A stretch of DNA of 64,000 bases from Microbacterium sp. Gd 4-13 (GTDB lineage: Bacteria > Actinomycetota > Actinomycetes > Actinomycetales > Microbacteriaceae): NCBI RefSeq assembly GCF_003095395.1, contig NZ_QEIJ01000005.1, forward strand, positions 186,001 to 250,000, read 5' to 3'. Each line of letters opens with the position of its first letter. The first letter of the stretch is position 1. Of the stretch, positions 1-7,662 are shown piece by piece. The notes under the pieces are model-generated. The model had not been told where the DNA came from. It searched no databases and worked only from the letters and a program-made list of their open reading frames with translations. A program made the position numbers and the translations under genes.

Positions 1-1502
1 CGCCGCCGTCGCGGCGTGCGTTGCGCACGAGCACCACCGCGCCGCATCCGATCGTCGACGACGCCGCGCAGACGCCCGTCGAGGCTGCCGGCGACGCCCC
101 GCAGGCCGATCCTTCCGAGCCCGTGCTCGATGACGCGCCCGCCGAGGTCGTCGCGGCGCAGTCCTCCCGCTATCCCGCGCTGACCTGGGTCGACGAGAGC
201 CGTGTCTCGTCGACCGCCGCCCCGGCCTCTCTCGCGGTCGACGCGGCGCCCGTGGCGACGGGCACCGACCTGCTCGCCGGCGCACCCCGACGTTCGATCT
301 TCCGCCCCGGGGTGCTCGCGCCCGTCTTTGTGATCCTCGCCGTGACCGGCGCCTACGTCGCCACGACCCTGCTCTGGCCGCTCTACGCGGTCGCCCCGCA
401 GATCGAGGCGGTCGCCGTGCAGCCGGTCGCCGCCGCCGCCGCGACCCCCGCGTGGCCGACCGAGGGTGGAGCCGCGATCACCGTCGCCGGAGCCGGGGGG
501 ATCCTCTCGTCGTCGTCGGAGGCCGAGTCGATCGCGAGCATCACCAAGGTCGTCACTGCGCTCGTCGTTCTCGACGAGATGCCGCTGGCCGCCGGCGAGG
601 CCGGACCTGATTTCGCGTTCACCGCGGCCGACCGCCGGCAGTACTGGGCCGACCGCGCCGCCGGCGAGTCGGCGCTCGACGTGCCGGTCGGCGGAACGCT
701 GAGCGAGTATCAGATGCTCGAGGGTCTGCTGGTGGGTTCGGCGAACAACTACGCCGACCGCCTCGCGGGCAACCTCTACCCCTCCGACGCGGTCTTCGCG
801 AGTGCGGCGCGATCGTGGCTCACGACCCACGGCATCTCGGGCATCACGATCGAAGACCCCTCTGGCATCGTCGCGGGCAACGCCGCCACCCCCGAGTCGC
901 TCATCCCCCTCGCGATCAAGGCCCTCGAGAACCCCGTCATCGCCGAGATCGTCGCCAAGCCCGAGGTCGACCTGCCCGGCGCCGGCCGCGTCGAGAACAC
1001 GAACGACCTGTTGGACGACCCGGGTGTGGTCGGGCTCAAGACCGGCACGCTCGACGCGTACAACCTGCTCGCCGCGAAAGACATCGCGATCGGCGACACC
1101 ACCGTGCGCGTCTTCGGCTCGGTGCTCGGCCAGCCCGACCGGGCGACGCGGGATGCGGCGATGCGCAGCCTCTTCGCGCAGATCGAGACGGAGTTGCAGC
1201 CCGAGCCCTCGGTGCCCGCGGGCACCCGCGTCGGCACGATCGAGACGGCGTGGGGCGAGTCGGTCGACGTGGTGACCGCCGATGACGCGACCGTCGTGCT
1301 CTGGAACGGCGGCGCGGCCACCCCGGCCACCGATTTCTCGCTCGGCGACGCCGTCGACGAGGGCGCCGCCGTGGGGACGCTCGTGGTGACCGGCCCGCTC
1401 GACGCGGACTCCGTCGAGGTGCGCCTCTCCGGAGACATCGAACCCCCGTCGCCCTGGTGGCGTCTCACCCACCCGCTCGAACTGCTCGGCCTCAGCGGCT
1501 GA
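1..1502 (+). CDS. D-alanyl-D-alanine carboxypeptidase (S11 penicillin-binding protein), 5' end outside window
   Basis: This is a membrane-anchored serine peptidase that trims the terminal D-Ala from peptidoglycan pentapeptides. The frame is open to the window edge, so the true start lies upstream. Counting from the TTG at 21, it has a Pro/Ala/Asp-rich cytoplasmic stretch of about 95 residues, one membrane segment at about 100-121, and the exported catalytic domain. All three penicillin-binding motifs are visible: SITK (S173-K176), SAN (S240-N242) and KTG (K340-G342). A C-terminal beta-rich part follows, as in DacA/DacB-type enzymes. The long acidic N-terminal tail is unusual compared with secreted DacA homologues. 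It converges on the J-domain gene across an inverted repeat. Confidence 0.88.
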   Translation, partial: PPSRRALRTSTTAPHPIVDDAAQTPVEAAGDAPQADPSEPVLDDAPAEVVAAQSSRYPALTWVDESRVSSTAAPASLAVDAAPVATGTDLLAGAPRRSIFRPGVLAPVFVILAVTGAYVATTLLWPLYAVAPQIEAVAVQPVAAAAATPAWPTEGGAAITVAGAGGILSSSSEAESIASITKVVTALVVLDEMPLAAGEAGPDFAFTAADRRQYWADRAAGESALDVPVGGTLSEYQMLEGLLVGSANNYADRLAGNLYPSDAVFASAARSWLTTHGISGITIEDPSGIVAGNAATPESLIPLAIKALENPVIAEIVAKPEVDLPGAGRVENTNDLLDDPGVVGLKTGTLDAYNLLAAKDIAIGDTTVRVFGSVLGQPDRATRDAAMRSLFAQIETELQPEPSVPAGTRVGTIETAWGESVDVVTADDATVVLWNGGAATPATDFSLGDAVDEGAAVGTLVVTGPLDADSVEVRLSGDIEPPSPWWRLTHPLELLGLSG

Positions 1503-1530
1503 CGCGGGTTCCCGCCGGCATCGCGTCCAA

Positions 1531-1594
1531 AACGCAGGACGAACAGCCCCTCCGGGGACGCCAACGGGCCCCCGCCCGCCGTTGCTCCTGCGTT
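1531..1594. terminator. Imperfect inverted repeat between convergent genes
   Basis: The left arm AACGCAGGACGAAC (1531-1544) and the right arm GTTGCTCCTGCGTT (1581-1594) pair in 12 of 14 positions. It sits between the stop codons of two convergent genes and has no T-tract. It is probably a bidirectional terminator (inferred). Confidence 0.55.
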
Positions 1595-1603
1595 CCGTGC
1601 GGC

Positions 1604-2518
1604 TCAGACGTGTCGCACGCGCTGCTGCAGTCGGGTGCGGATGTCGAACAGCTCGGTGCCGCCGATATCGCGGGCGCCGGTGACGCCCTGCCGCAGCAGG
1701 GTCGACAGACCCGACTGCGACACCACGGCGACGGGCACGCCGCGCACCTTGCCGAGGTCGGTGACCGCGCCGAGCACGTCACCGTCGGGGAGCACCACGA
1801 TCGCGCCGCTGAAGCGCACTCCGGCCCCGCGCGCGATCACGCGCTGCCGCGAGACGAGCTCGGTCACGGGGGCACCGGAGACGTGGGCGCCGACGATCTC
1901 GCCGCGACGGAAGCCGATCGGGCCGCCGAAGTCTTCCGAGAGCACCGCGTAGAGGCCGCTCGGACCGAGCACGATGTGGTCGAGCTTGTCTTCCGGGTCG
2001 CCGTCGCGCGACGCGTCGACGTCGTGCCACACCGTGTAACCCATGCCGAGATCGGCGACGATGCGGGCGGTCGCCTCCTCGGCGAGCGCGTCGGCGAGCA
2101 TGCGGCGCAGCTCGTGCGGCGCCGATCGCACGAGCTGCGGATCGTACGGATCGGGCAGCTCGACCCCGCGGCCGACCCACTCGCGCACGAGTGTCAGGTA
2201 GCGCTCGCGCCGCCACCCGCCGGGCTGGCCGTGCGTGCGGGCGCGCGGCCGCGTGTCGGCGCGGGGAGGACTCGCCCGCGGCGCCGACCACTCGGGCGCC
2301 TGCGTGCCGCGACCGCGGTCGTACGACGCACGCGCATCGGGCGTTCCGATGAGTTCCCAGGCGCGCTGCACCTGCACGAAGACCGCGGCGTCGCCACCGG
2401 TGTCGGGGTGGGTCTGCCGCAGACGCAGACGGTAGGCGCGACGAAGGGCCTCGTCGTCGACGTCGGAGGTCACTCCGAGCACCTCGTACGCCGACGCGGA
2501 CACCGGGCTGTCGAACAC
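1604..2518 (-). CDS. J-domain protein with a NERD-like C-terminal region
   Basis: The N-terminus is a DnaJ domain with the Hsp70-activating HPD motif (in THPDTGGD) and the helix ending in RASYDRGRG. A low-complexity Arg/Pro linker follows. The C-terminal half, with DHIVLGPSGLYAVLSED and a downstream beta-rich stretch, resembles the NERD nuclease-related fold, but I cannot confirm catalytic residues. I chose the GTG at 2518 because GGAGGG precedes it with good spacing. An in-frame ATG at 2551 lies only 5 nt after a TAGCCT -10-like hexamer (2557-2562) and is the alternative leaderless start. It probably recruits DnaK to a specific client; the client is unknown. Confidence 0.75.
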   Translation of the reverse strand: MFDSPVSASAYEVLGVTSDVDDEALRRAYRLRLRQTHPDTGGDAAVFVQVQRAWELIGTPDARASYDRGRGTQAPEWSAPRASPPRADTRPRARTHGQPGGWRRERYLTLVREWVGRGVELPDPYDPQLVRSAPHELRRMLADALAEEATARIVADLGMGYTVWHDVDASRDGDPEDKLDHIVLGPSGLYAVLSEDFGGPIGFRRGEIVGAHVSGAPVTELVSRQRVIARGAGVRFSGAIVVLPDGDVLGAVTDLGKVRGVPVAVVSQSGLSTLLRQGVTGARDIGGTELFDIRTRLQQRVRHV

Positions 2519-2587
2519 CTCACCCTCCTCTGCCGCGCGCACACGCAGCATCCGACAGGCTAACCCGACGCAGGTGTGCGGGGGCTG

Positions 2588-3106
2588 TCAGTCACGCCGA
2601 CGGCGGTGGGCGTACGCGGCGGCGCTGCGGCTGGACAGCGCGAGCAGGATGAGGATGTCGAGCGCCAGCGTCACCAGCGTGGTGCCCACCCGGATGTCCT
2701 GCCCCTGGGCCCACCACCCGGTGAACGCCGTCGAGATCGACAGCACCGCGAAGACCATCACGACGACGCGCGGGAAGTTGCGCCCGCGCAGGATCAGCAG
2801 CCCGAAGACGGCCTCGCCGAGCAGGAACCCGCCGCAGACGATGACGAAGATCACGAGCGTGACGCCGAGAAGCTCGGGGGTGATGTCGGTCGGGTCGTCG
2901 TCGAAGACGCTCACCCACGACGACCAGTCGAGCGCGACGATCGTGATCCAGAAGAACCCCGCCGCGACACGCAACAGCACGAGAGCGGCCCCCGCGGTGG
3001 TCGAGATCGGCCGTTTCATCGACGGGTCGGCGCGCGGCCTCTCGAGGGCGGCGGGCAGTTCGAACGCCGCCCGCTTCTCGGGCGGGTGCTCTTCTCGACG
3101 ACTCAT
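2588..3106 (-). CDS. Four-helix integral membrane protein, function unknown
   Basis: The product is a 172-residue protein with a charged N-terminal tail (about 35 residues, Arg/Glu-rich) and four predicted membrane helices at about 37-58, 76-100, 108-127 and 134-155. The C-terminus ends in Arg/His residues, suggesting a cytoplasmic end. I recognise no catalytic motif. The start overlaps the stop of the LssY-domain gene by 4 nt (3103-3106), so the two are translationally coupled, and with the acyl-CoA hydrolase gene they form one operon. The small size and helix count resemble DoxX-like membrane proteins, but I do not assign that family firmly. Confidence 0.7.
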   Translation of the reverse strand: MSRREEHPPEKRAAFELPAALERPRADPSMKRPISTTAGAALVLLRVAAGFFWITIVALDWSSWVSVFDDDPTDITPELLGVTLVIFVIVCGGFLLGEAVFGLLILRGRNFPRVVVMVFAVLSISTAFTGWWAQGQDIRVGTTLVTLALDILILLALSSRSAAAYAHRRRRD

Positions 3107-3933
3107 GCCGCCACCCCCGTCTCAATCGCGCTGACGTCGATGATGGGCAGGTCGCCGTCGGTGCGGATGCTGTCGCCCCCGCCGTTGCGGGAGTGGTACC
3201 CGGTCGAGAAGTCGCGGATGACGTCGACCCTCACGCGGGGCTCCGCCGCCGTGAGGGAACCGACGATGTGGTCGCGCTCGATGTCGGTGTCGGCGTCGAT
3301 GCGGTGGGTGACCTGGAGGGTGAACAGCGACAGGCCCACCGCGGTGTCGAACGTGCCCGCCGCGACCCACTCGACGCGATAGCCGCCCGGCAGCAGCCAC
3401 CCGTCCGGGCATCGCCAGAAGCGCACGTGATGGCGTTGCGACGGATTGCCGGCGAACTCCTGCTGGTAGGCGAAGTCCTGCTGCCGCCCGAACAGGAAGA
3501 GCGGGCTCACCGGCGCCTCGTCGTAGCTGCGGCGCGTCACGGTGGACGTGATGATGCGCCACGACGACCGCAGGGTCACCGGGTCGGCCGGCCGCCACGA
3601 GGCCGTCACGAGCGCCGCCTCGATCTGCTCGCGCGTGCCCATGAACGCGAGGTTCACCGGGTCGCCGAGCAGTCCGTCGCTCGTGCGGGCGCGGCCGATG
3701 AAGTAGTCGGGCACGTAGACGGCCGTGAGGATGCGGTGCAGGCGCGGCAGCACGAGGTAGGCCAGCAGCCCCCAGAACGCGATCGCCATGGGGATGCCCC
3801 ACCAGCCGACCGCGAAGGTCTCGGTGAAGCCCAGGTAGGCGAGCCAGACCGACGCGAGCCCCGCGAAGACGAAGAAGAACCAGTCGAGCGCGGCAGAGAA
3901 GGTGCGCGGACGTCGCTTCTTCGTCGTGGCCAT
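3103..3933 (-). CDS. LssY C-terminal domain protein
   Basis: The product has 276 residues with two N-terminal membrane helices (about 16-38 and 43-63). They precede a soluble domain with the typical LssY C-terminal pattern: GDPVNLAFMG, ADPVTLRSSWRI, APVSPLFLFGRQQDFAYQ and RHHVRFWR. In other bacteria this domain occurs alone or fused to PAP2 phosphatases; its biochemical role is not established. The ATG at 3933 has TGGAG 5 nt upstream and begins one base after the stop of the hydrolase gene (3935). The operon order is hydrolase, LssY protein, four-helix protein, which points to a shared membrane or lipid role (inference). Confidence 0.82.
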   Translation of the reverse strand: MATTKKRRPRTFSAALDWFFFVFAGLASVWLAYLGFTETFAVGWWGIPMAIAFWGLLAYLVLPRLHRILTAVYVPDYFIGRARTSDGLLGDPVNLAFMGTREQIEAALVTASWRPADPVTLRSSWRIITSTVTRRSYDEAPVSPLFLFGRQQDFAYQQEFAGNPSQRHHVRFWRCPDGWLLPGGYRVEWVAAGTFDTAVGLSLFTLQVTHRIDADTDIERDHIVGSLTAAEPRVRVDVIRDFSTGYHSRNGGGDSIRTDGDLPIIDVSAIETGVAA

Positions 3934-3934
3934 G

Positions 3935-4996
3935 TCAACTCCAGAGCGGTGTGGTGGGTCGATGGGCGAACGCCTCGGCGAGCGCGGTCGGCGCGATCTC
4001 GTCGAGCGACGCCGGAGCCCACCGGGGCGAGCGGTCCTTGTCGATGAGCTGCGCGCGGATGCCCTCGAGCAGGTCGGGCTGGGTCGCGGCGAACCACAGC
4101 ACGAGGCCGTATTCCTGCTCGAGCGCGGCCCGGAGGTGCGGCAGCGTGCGGGCGCGGCGGACGGCCTCGAGCGTCACCACCATCGCCGTGGGTGAGAGCT
4201 CTCCGAGCGTGTCGGCAGTGGCGGATGCTTCGGGCTCCGGCCGTGCGCGCAGACGATCGACGATCTCGCCCACGCTGTCGGCGGCGAACGCATCGTCGAT
4301 CCACACCCGAGCGGCCTCGAGCGGGGACGGCGGCGGGGTCTCGTCGAAGAGCAGCACCATCTCGGCCGGGGTGGACGGATCGGCCCGCGTCTCGAGAGCG
4401 TCGCGCAGCGCGTCGAGGTTCTCGCTCGGCACGACGTGATCCGCGAAGCCGGCGTAGACGGCGTCTGCGCCGTTCATCGACGCGCCCGTCAGCGCGAGGT
4501 ACTCGCCGAGACGGCCGGGCGCCCGGCCGAGCAACCAGCTGCCGCCGACGTCGGGGGTGAGGCCGATGCGCGTCTCGGGCATCGCGAGCACCGATCGTTC
4601 GGTGACGACGCGCACGGTCGCGTGCCCGGCCAGGCCGATGCCCCCGCCCATGGTGATGCCGTCGGCGATGACGACGATCGGGGCCGGGTACTCGGCGATG
4701 CGGGCGTTCAGGGCGTACTCGTCGCGGAAGAAGACGCCCGCGGCGTCCGCGTCGCCAGAGCGGATCTGGTCGGCGAGCCCGCGCACGTCGCCACCGGCGC
4801 AGAACCCTCGGTCACCGGCTCCGTCGAGCAGCACGATCCCGACGTCGGGCTCGTGCTCCCACTCGTCGAGGGCCGCTCGCAGACTCCTCACCATGCCGAG
4901 GTCGAGCGCGTTGAGCGCCCTAGGGCGATTCAGCGTGAGGTGCCCGAGCCCGCTCGCGGCTCGAGCGATCACACGGGGTTCGGTCGCAGCATCCAC
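3935..4996 (-). CDS. 3-hydroxyisobutyryl-CoA hydrolase (crotonase superfamily)
   Basis: This enzyme hydrolyses 3-hydroxyisobutyryl-CoA in valine breakdown. The 353-residue protein has the crotonase oxyanion-hole segments RGFCAGGDVRGL and GITMGGGIGLAGH. It also carries the hydrolase-specific acid pair in MPETRIGLTPDVGGSW (Glu and Asp), which separates HIBCH from simple enoyl-CoA hydratases. I chose GTG 4996, the first codon of VDAATEP, because TACCGT lies exactly 6 nt upstream and fits a leaderless start. A longer frame to 5092 would add a poorly conserved tail overlapping the divergent ABC promoter. It is the first gene of a three-gene operon. Confidence 0.85.
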   Translation of the reverse strand: MDAATEPRVIARAASGLGHLTLNRPRALNALDLGMVRSLRAALDEWEHEPDVGIVLLDGAGDRGFCAGGDVRGLADQIRSGDADAAGVFFRDEYALNARIAEYPAPIVVIADGITMGGGIGLAGHATVRVVTERSVLAMPETRIGLTPDVGGSWLLGRAPGRLGEYLALTGASMNGADAVYAGFADHVVPSENLDALRDALETRADPSTPAEMVLLFDETPPPSPLEAARVWIDDAFAADSVGEIVDRLRARPEPEASATADTLGELSPTAMVVTLEAVRRARTLPHLRAALEQEYGLVLWFAATQPDLLEGIRAQLIDKDRSPRWAPASLDEIAPTALAEAFAHRPTTPLWS

Positions 4997-5008
4997 TCCG
5001 TCACGGTA
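4997..5008 (-). promoter_or_regulatory. -10 hexamer for leaderless hydrolase mRNA
   Basis: On the minus strand TACCGT (5003-5008) is followed by 6 nt and then GTG 4996. No ribosome-binding site fits between them, so transcription probably starts at the start codon. Confidence 0.5.
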
Positions 5009-5109
5009 GCGCGCCGGGCGCGGCACGGTCTGAGACGCAAGGAAATGCGGGATCGGGGGGTGTTTCCGCCAAGATGGAAGGAACGCACGCATGAACGGGA
5101 GGTTTCGGC

Positions 5110-6315
5110 ATGCCAGACGGACAGGTGCTGGAATTCTCCGGGCTGGTCAAACGCTTCGGCCCGGTCACCGCGGTCGACGGCCTCACCGCACGCGTCGAGC
5201 CGGGTCTGGTGACCGGGTTCCTCGGGCCGAACGGGGCCGGCAAGACGACGTCGCTGCGGATGCTGCTCGGACTCGTCCGCCCCACGGAGGGCACCGCCAC
5301 GATCGGCGGGCGCACCTACGACAAGCTCGACCGACCGCTGCAGAGCGTGGGCGCCGCGCTCGAAGCATCCAGCTTCCACCCCGGGCGCACGGCCGCGAAC
5401 CACCTCAGGGTCTACGCCGATGCCGGGGGCATCCCCCGCGCCCGTGTCGACGAGGTGCTCGGTCTCGTCGGGCTCTCCGACGTCGGCGGACGCAAAGTGG
5501 GCGGCTACTCGCTCGGCATGCGTCAGCGGCTCGGACTCGCCTCGGCGCTGCTCGGCGACCCCGGCGTGCTCGTGCTCGACGAGCCCACGAACGGACTCGA
5601 CCCCGAGGGGATCCGGTGGATGCGGGGACTGCTGCGCACCCTCGCCGGCGAGGGTCGCACCGTGCTCATCTCGTCGCACCTGCTCGCCGAGGTGCAGCAG
5701 ACCGTCGACGCGCTGCTCATCATCGCCTCGGGAAAGCTCGTCTTCCAGGGCGGCATCGAAGACCTCGCCGAGCGCAGCGAGCACGCGACGATCGTCGACG
5801 CCCCCGACCGCGCGGCCCTCATCGCCGCGATCGAGGCCGCCGGACTGGAGTACGCGGTGCTGCGCAACGGCCTGACCGTGCACCGGGTCGAACCGGTGGA
5901 GGTCGGCGCGATCGCCGGCGCGGCCGGCGTCGTGCTGTCGAGCCTGCAACGCCGCGGGGCCGGGCTCGAAGAGATCTTCCTCGACCTCGTCAACGGCGTC
6001 GTCGCCGCGCCCCCGGCCGATGCTGCGCCGAGCCCCGCGCCTCCCGCGGTCGAGCCCCAGCCGGCCCCTGAGCCCGAGCCTGCTCCTGAGCCTGAGCCCG
6101 AGCCGGAGGCGGTTCCTGAGCCCGAGCCGGAGGCGGTTCCTGAGCCGGAGGCGGTTCCTGAGCCCGTCGAAGGGACCACTCCGACGGACCCTTCCACACG
6201 CACTGCCACCGACTCCCCCGAGCCGTCGACCGCGGCCTTCACCGTCGCCGCCACCGGCGTGATCGACACCGTGCCGCCCGCCGAGAGCGACCCCGCCGAG
6301 GAGGAGCAGCGATGA
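5110..6315 (+). CDS. ABC transporter ATP-binding protein with Pro/Glu-repeat tail
   Basis: This is the ATPase of a two-gene ABC-2-type exporter. The first 300 residues form the standard domain: Walker A GPNGAGKTT (39-47), signature YSLGMRQRLGLA, Walker B VLVLDEP followed by TNGLDP, and a switch His in SSHLL. From about residue 297 the protein continues for 105 residues as a Pro/Glu/Ala-rich, presumably disordered tail with PEPE and EAVPEPE repeats encoded by tandem DNA repeats (6109-6166). ATPases of this family normally end near residue 300, so the tail is an extra. A GGGAGG ribosome site precedes ATG 5110. The permease gene overlaps its stop by 4 nt. Confidence 0.9.
   Translation: MPDGQVLEFSGLVKRFGPVTAVDGLTARVEPGLVTGFLGPNGAGKTTSLRMLLGLVRPTEGTATIGGRTYDKLDRPLQSVGAALEASSFHPGRTAANHLRVYADAGGIPRARVDEVLGLVGLSDVGGRKVGGYSLGMRQRLGLASALLGDPGVLVLDEPTNGLDPEGIRWMRGLLRTLAGEGRTVLISSHLLAEVQQTVDALLIIASGKLVFQGGIEDLAERSEHATIVDAPDRAALIAAIEAAGLEYAVLRNGLTVHRVEPVEVGAIAGAAGVVLSSLQRRGAGLEEIFLDLVNGVVAAPPADAAPSPAPPAVEPQPAPEPEPAPEPEPEPEAVPEPEPEAVPEPEAVPEPVEGTTPTDPSTRTATDSPEPSTAAFTVAATGVIDTVPPAESDPAEEEQR
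6109..6166 (+). repeat. In-frame tandem repeat encoding EAVPEPE units
   Basis: Three consecutive copies of a unit starting GCGGTTCCTGAGCC are present, of 24, 18 and 16 nt (6109-6132, 6133-6150, 6151-6166). They encode the Pro/Glu tail of the ATPase. Unit lengths are multiples of three, so copy-number change would keep the frame. Confidence 0.75.
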
Positions 6316-7130
6316 GTCTCGCAACCGCAACCCGCTCCGAGCTGACCAAGCAGTTCACCACCTCCATCTGGTGGATCCTCGCCCTGGTGCTCGCCGTCTA
6401 CGTCGCCGTCGTGGCGGCCGGTTTCGGGTGGGCCCTCGCCGCGGTCGCCACCGGTGCCCTCCCCGGCAGCACCGGCCCCGCTCTCGCGCTCGACACCCTC
6501 CCGCCGGTGATCTACAGCGTCGCCACCTCGTTCGGCTACGTCTTCCCGCTGCTCATCGGCACCCTGATGGTCACGGCGGAGTTCCGGCACAAGACGCTCA
6601 CCCCCTCGTTCCTCGCCACCCCGCGCCGCGGCACGGTGCTCGCCGGCAAGGTCGTGGTCGCGCTCGCGATCGGCGCTCTCTACGGAGTGATCGGAACGAT
6701 CGCCGCCGTCGGTCCGGGCGCGCTCGTGCTCGCCGCATCCGACGTTCCGACCCTGCTCGGAGAGAGCGACACCTGGGCCATGCTCGCCCGCATGGTGCTG
6801 GCCTTCGCGCTCTGGGCCCTCGTGGGTCTCGGCGTCGGAACGGTCGTGCGCAATCAGGTCGTGGCCATCGTGCTCGTGCTGGCGTTCACCCAGTTCATCG
6901 AACCGATCGCCCGGGTCGCGGGCGCGTTCGTCGAGGGGATCGAGCCGATCGCCCGTCTACTCCCCGGCGCCGCGGGCGACGCTCTCGTGGGCAGCAGCGC
7001 CCTGTCGGTCGCGGCGGCGAGTGCCTCCGAACCGCTCGAATGGTGGGTCGGCGGTCTCGTGCTGCTCGGCTACGCGGTCGTGTTCCTGGTCATCGGGCAG
7101 TTCACGACCTGGCGTCGCGACGTCGACTGA
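6312..7130 (+). CDS. ABC-2 type exporter permease
   Basis: The product has 272 residues with six hydrophobic segments. The first follows a short cytoplasmic leader (TRSELTKQFTTSIWW), which is the typical start of ABC-2 permeases. The segment TAEFRHKTLTPSFLATPRR between helices 2 and 3 matches the conserved cytoplasmic EF-type loop of this family. It overlaps the ATPase gene by 4 nt (ATGA, 6312-6315), so the pair is translationally coupled. The substrate is not apparent; homologues are annotated as multidrug or membrane-lipid exporters. Confidence 0.85.
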   Translation: MSLATATRSELTKQFTTSIWWILALVLAVYVAVVAAGFGWALAAVATGALPGSTGPALALDTLPPVIYSVATSFGYVFPLLIGTLMVTAEFRHKTLTPSFLATPRRGTVLAGKVVVALAIGALYGVIGTIAAVGPGALVLAASDVPTLLGESDTWAMLARMVLAFALWALVGLGVGTVVRNQVVAIVLVLAFTQFIEPIARVAGAFVEGIEPIARLLPGAAGDALVGSSALSVAAASASEPLEWWVGGLVLLGYAVVFLVIGQFTTWRRDVD

Positions 7131-7136
7131 CCCGGA

Positions 7137-7547
7137 TCAGCCCCGCCGGCGGGGCTTCTTCTTCGCGATCGCCGCGACATCTTCGGGTTCGCCGTCGACC
7201 TCCAGACGCAGAGCCTGGAGAAGTGAGGCGCCGTGCTGCGTCGTGAGGATCAGCCGCTCGAACTCGTCGTGCCCTTCGAGGTCGATGACGACGCTCGATC
7301 GGCGCCGTCGGATGAGCACCAGGTCGTTACCCCCGGCCGACTTCCACGTTCCCATCGCGATCGCGACGGGCAGGTAGATGCCGGGGTTCGGCACACCGCG
7401 CAACCACGTCCACGCGTCGTCGGTGAGCTGGGCGCGCACGATCGTCTCGCGCGGCACACGCAGGTTGCCGCGGCGAAACGTCATCGCCTTCTCGGTCGGC
7501 GACAGCACGACCTCGAGCTGTGTCGAATCGAGCAGAAGCGAGACCAT
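7137..7547 (-). CDS. Small soluble protein, PH-like fold suspected
   Basis: The product has 136 residues, no signal peptide and no membrane segment. The pattern of beta strands (LEVVLSPTEKAMTFRRGNLRVPRETI, then KSAGGNDLVLIRRRRSSVVIDLEG, then a C-terminal amphipathic helix) resembles bacterial PH-like domains, and the tail is Lys/Arg-rich (KKKPRRRG). I cannot name a function. ATG 7547 has GGAGG adjacent to it and, overlapping that, CAGGAT 6 nt upstream (7554-7559), so it could be leaderless. It ends 6 nt from the end of the convergent exporter permease gene and is divergent from fbiC. Confidence 0.65.
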   Translation of the reverse strand: MVSLLLDSTQLEVVLSPTEKAMTFRRGNLRVPRETIVRAQLTDDAWTWLRGVPNPGIYLPVAIAMGTWKSAGGNDLVLIRRRRSSVVIDLEGHDEFERLILTTQHGASLLQALRLEVDGEPEDVAAIAKKKPRRRG

Positions 7548-7559
7548 GCCTCCATCCTG
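7548..7559 (-). promoter_or_regulatory. Possible -10 overlapping ribosome site
   Basis: CAGGAT (7554-7559, minus strand) lies 6 nt before ATG 7547. The intervening GGAGGC could instead act as a Shine-Dalgarno sequence, so the mode of initiation is ambiguous. Confidence 0.3.
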
Positions 7560-7650
7560 CCAGCGGTCGACGCCTCCTTCCGGGCCGGATGCTCACAGGA
7601 CGACAACGATCCGCCCCACGCCCGTCGGCCCCGGCGCGCGGGAGGCGGGA

Positions 7651-7662
7651 TAGCCTGAAACC
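7651..7662 (+). promoter_or_regulatory. fbiC: -10 hexamer for leaderless fbiC mRNA
   Basis: TAGCCT (7651-7656) is followed by GAAACC and then ATG 7663. There is no ribosome-binding site, so the transcript probably begins at the start codon. Confidence 0.55.
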
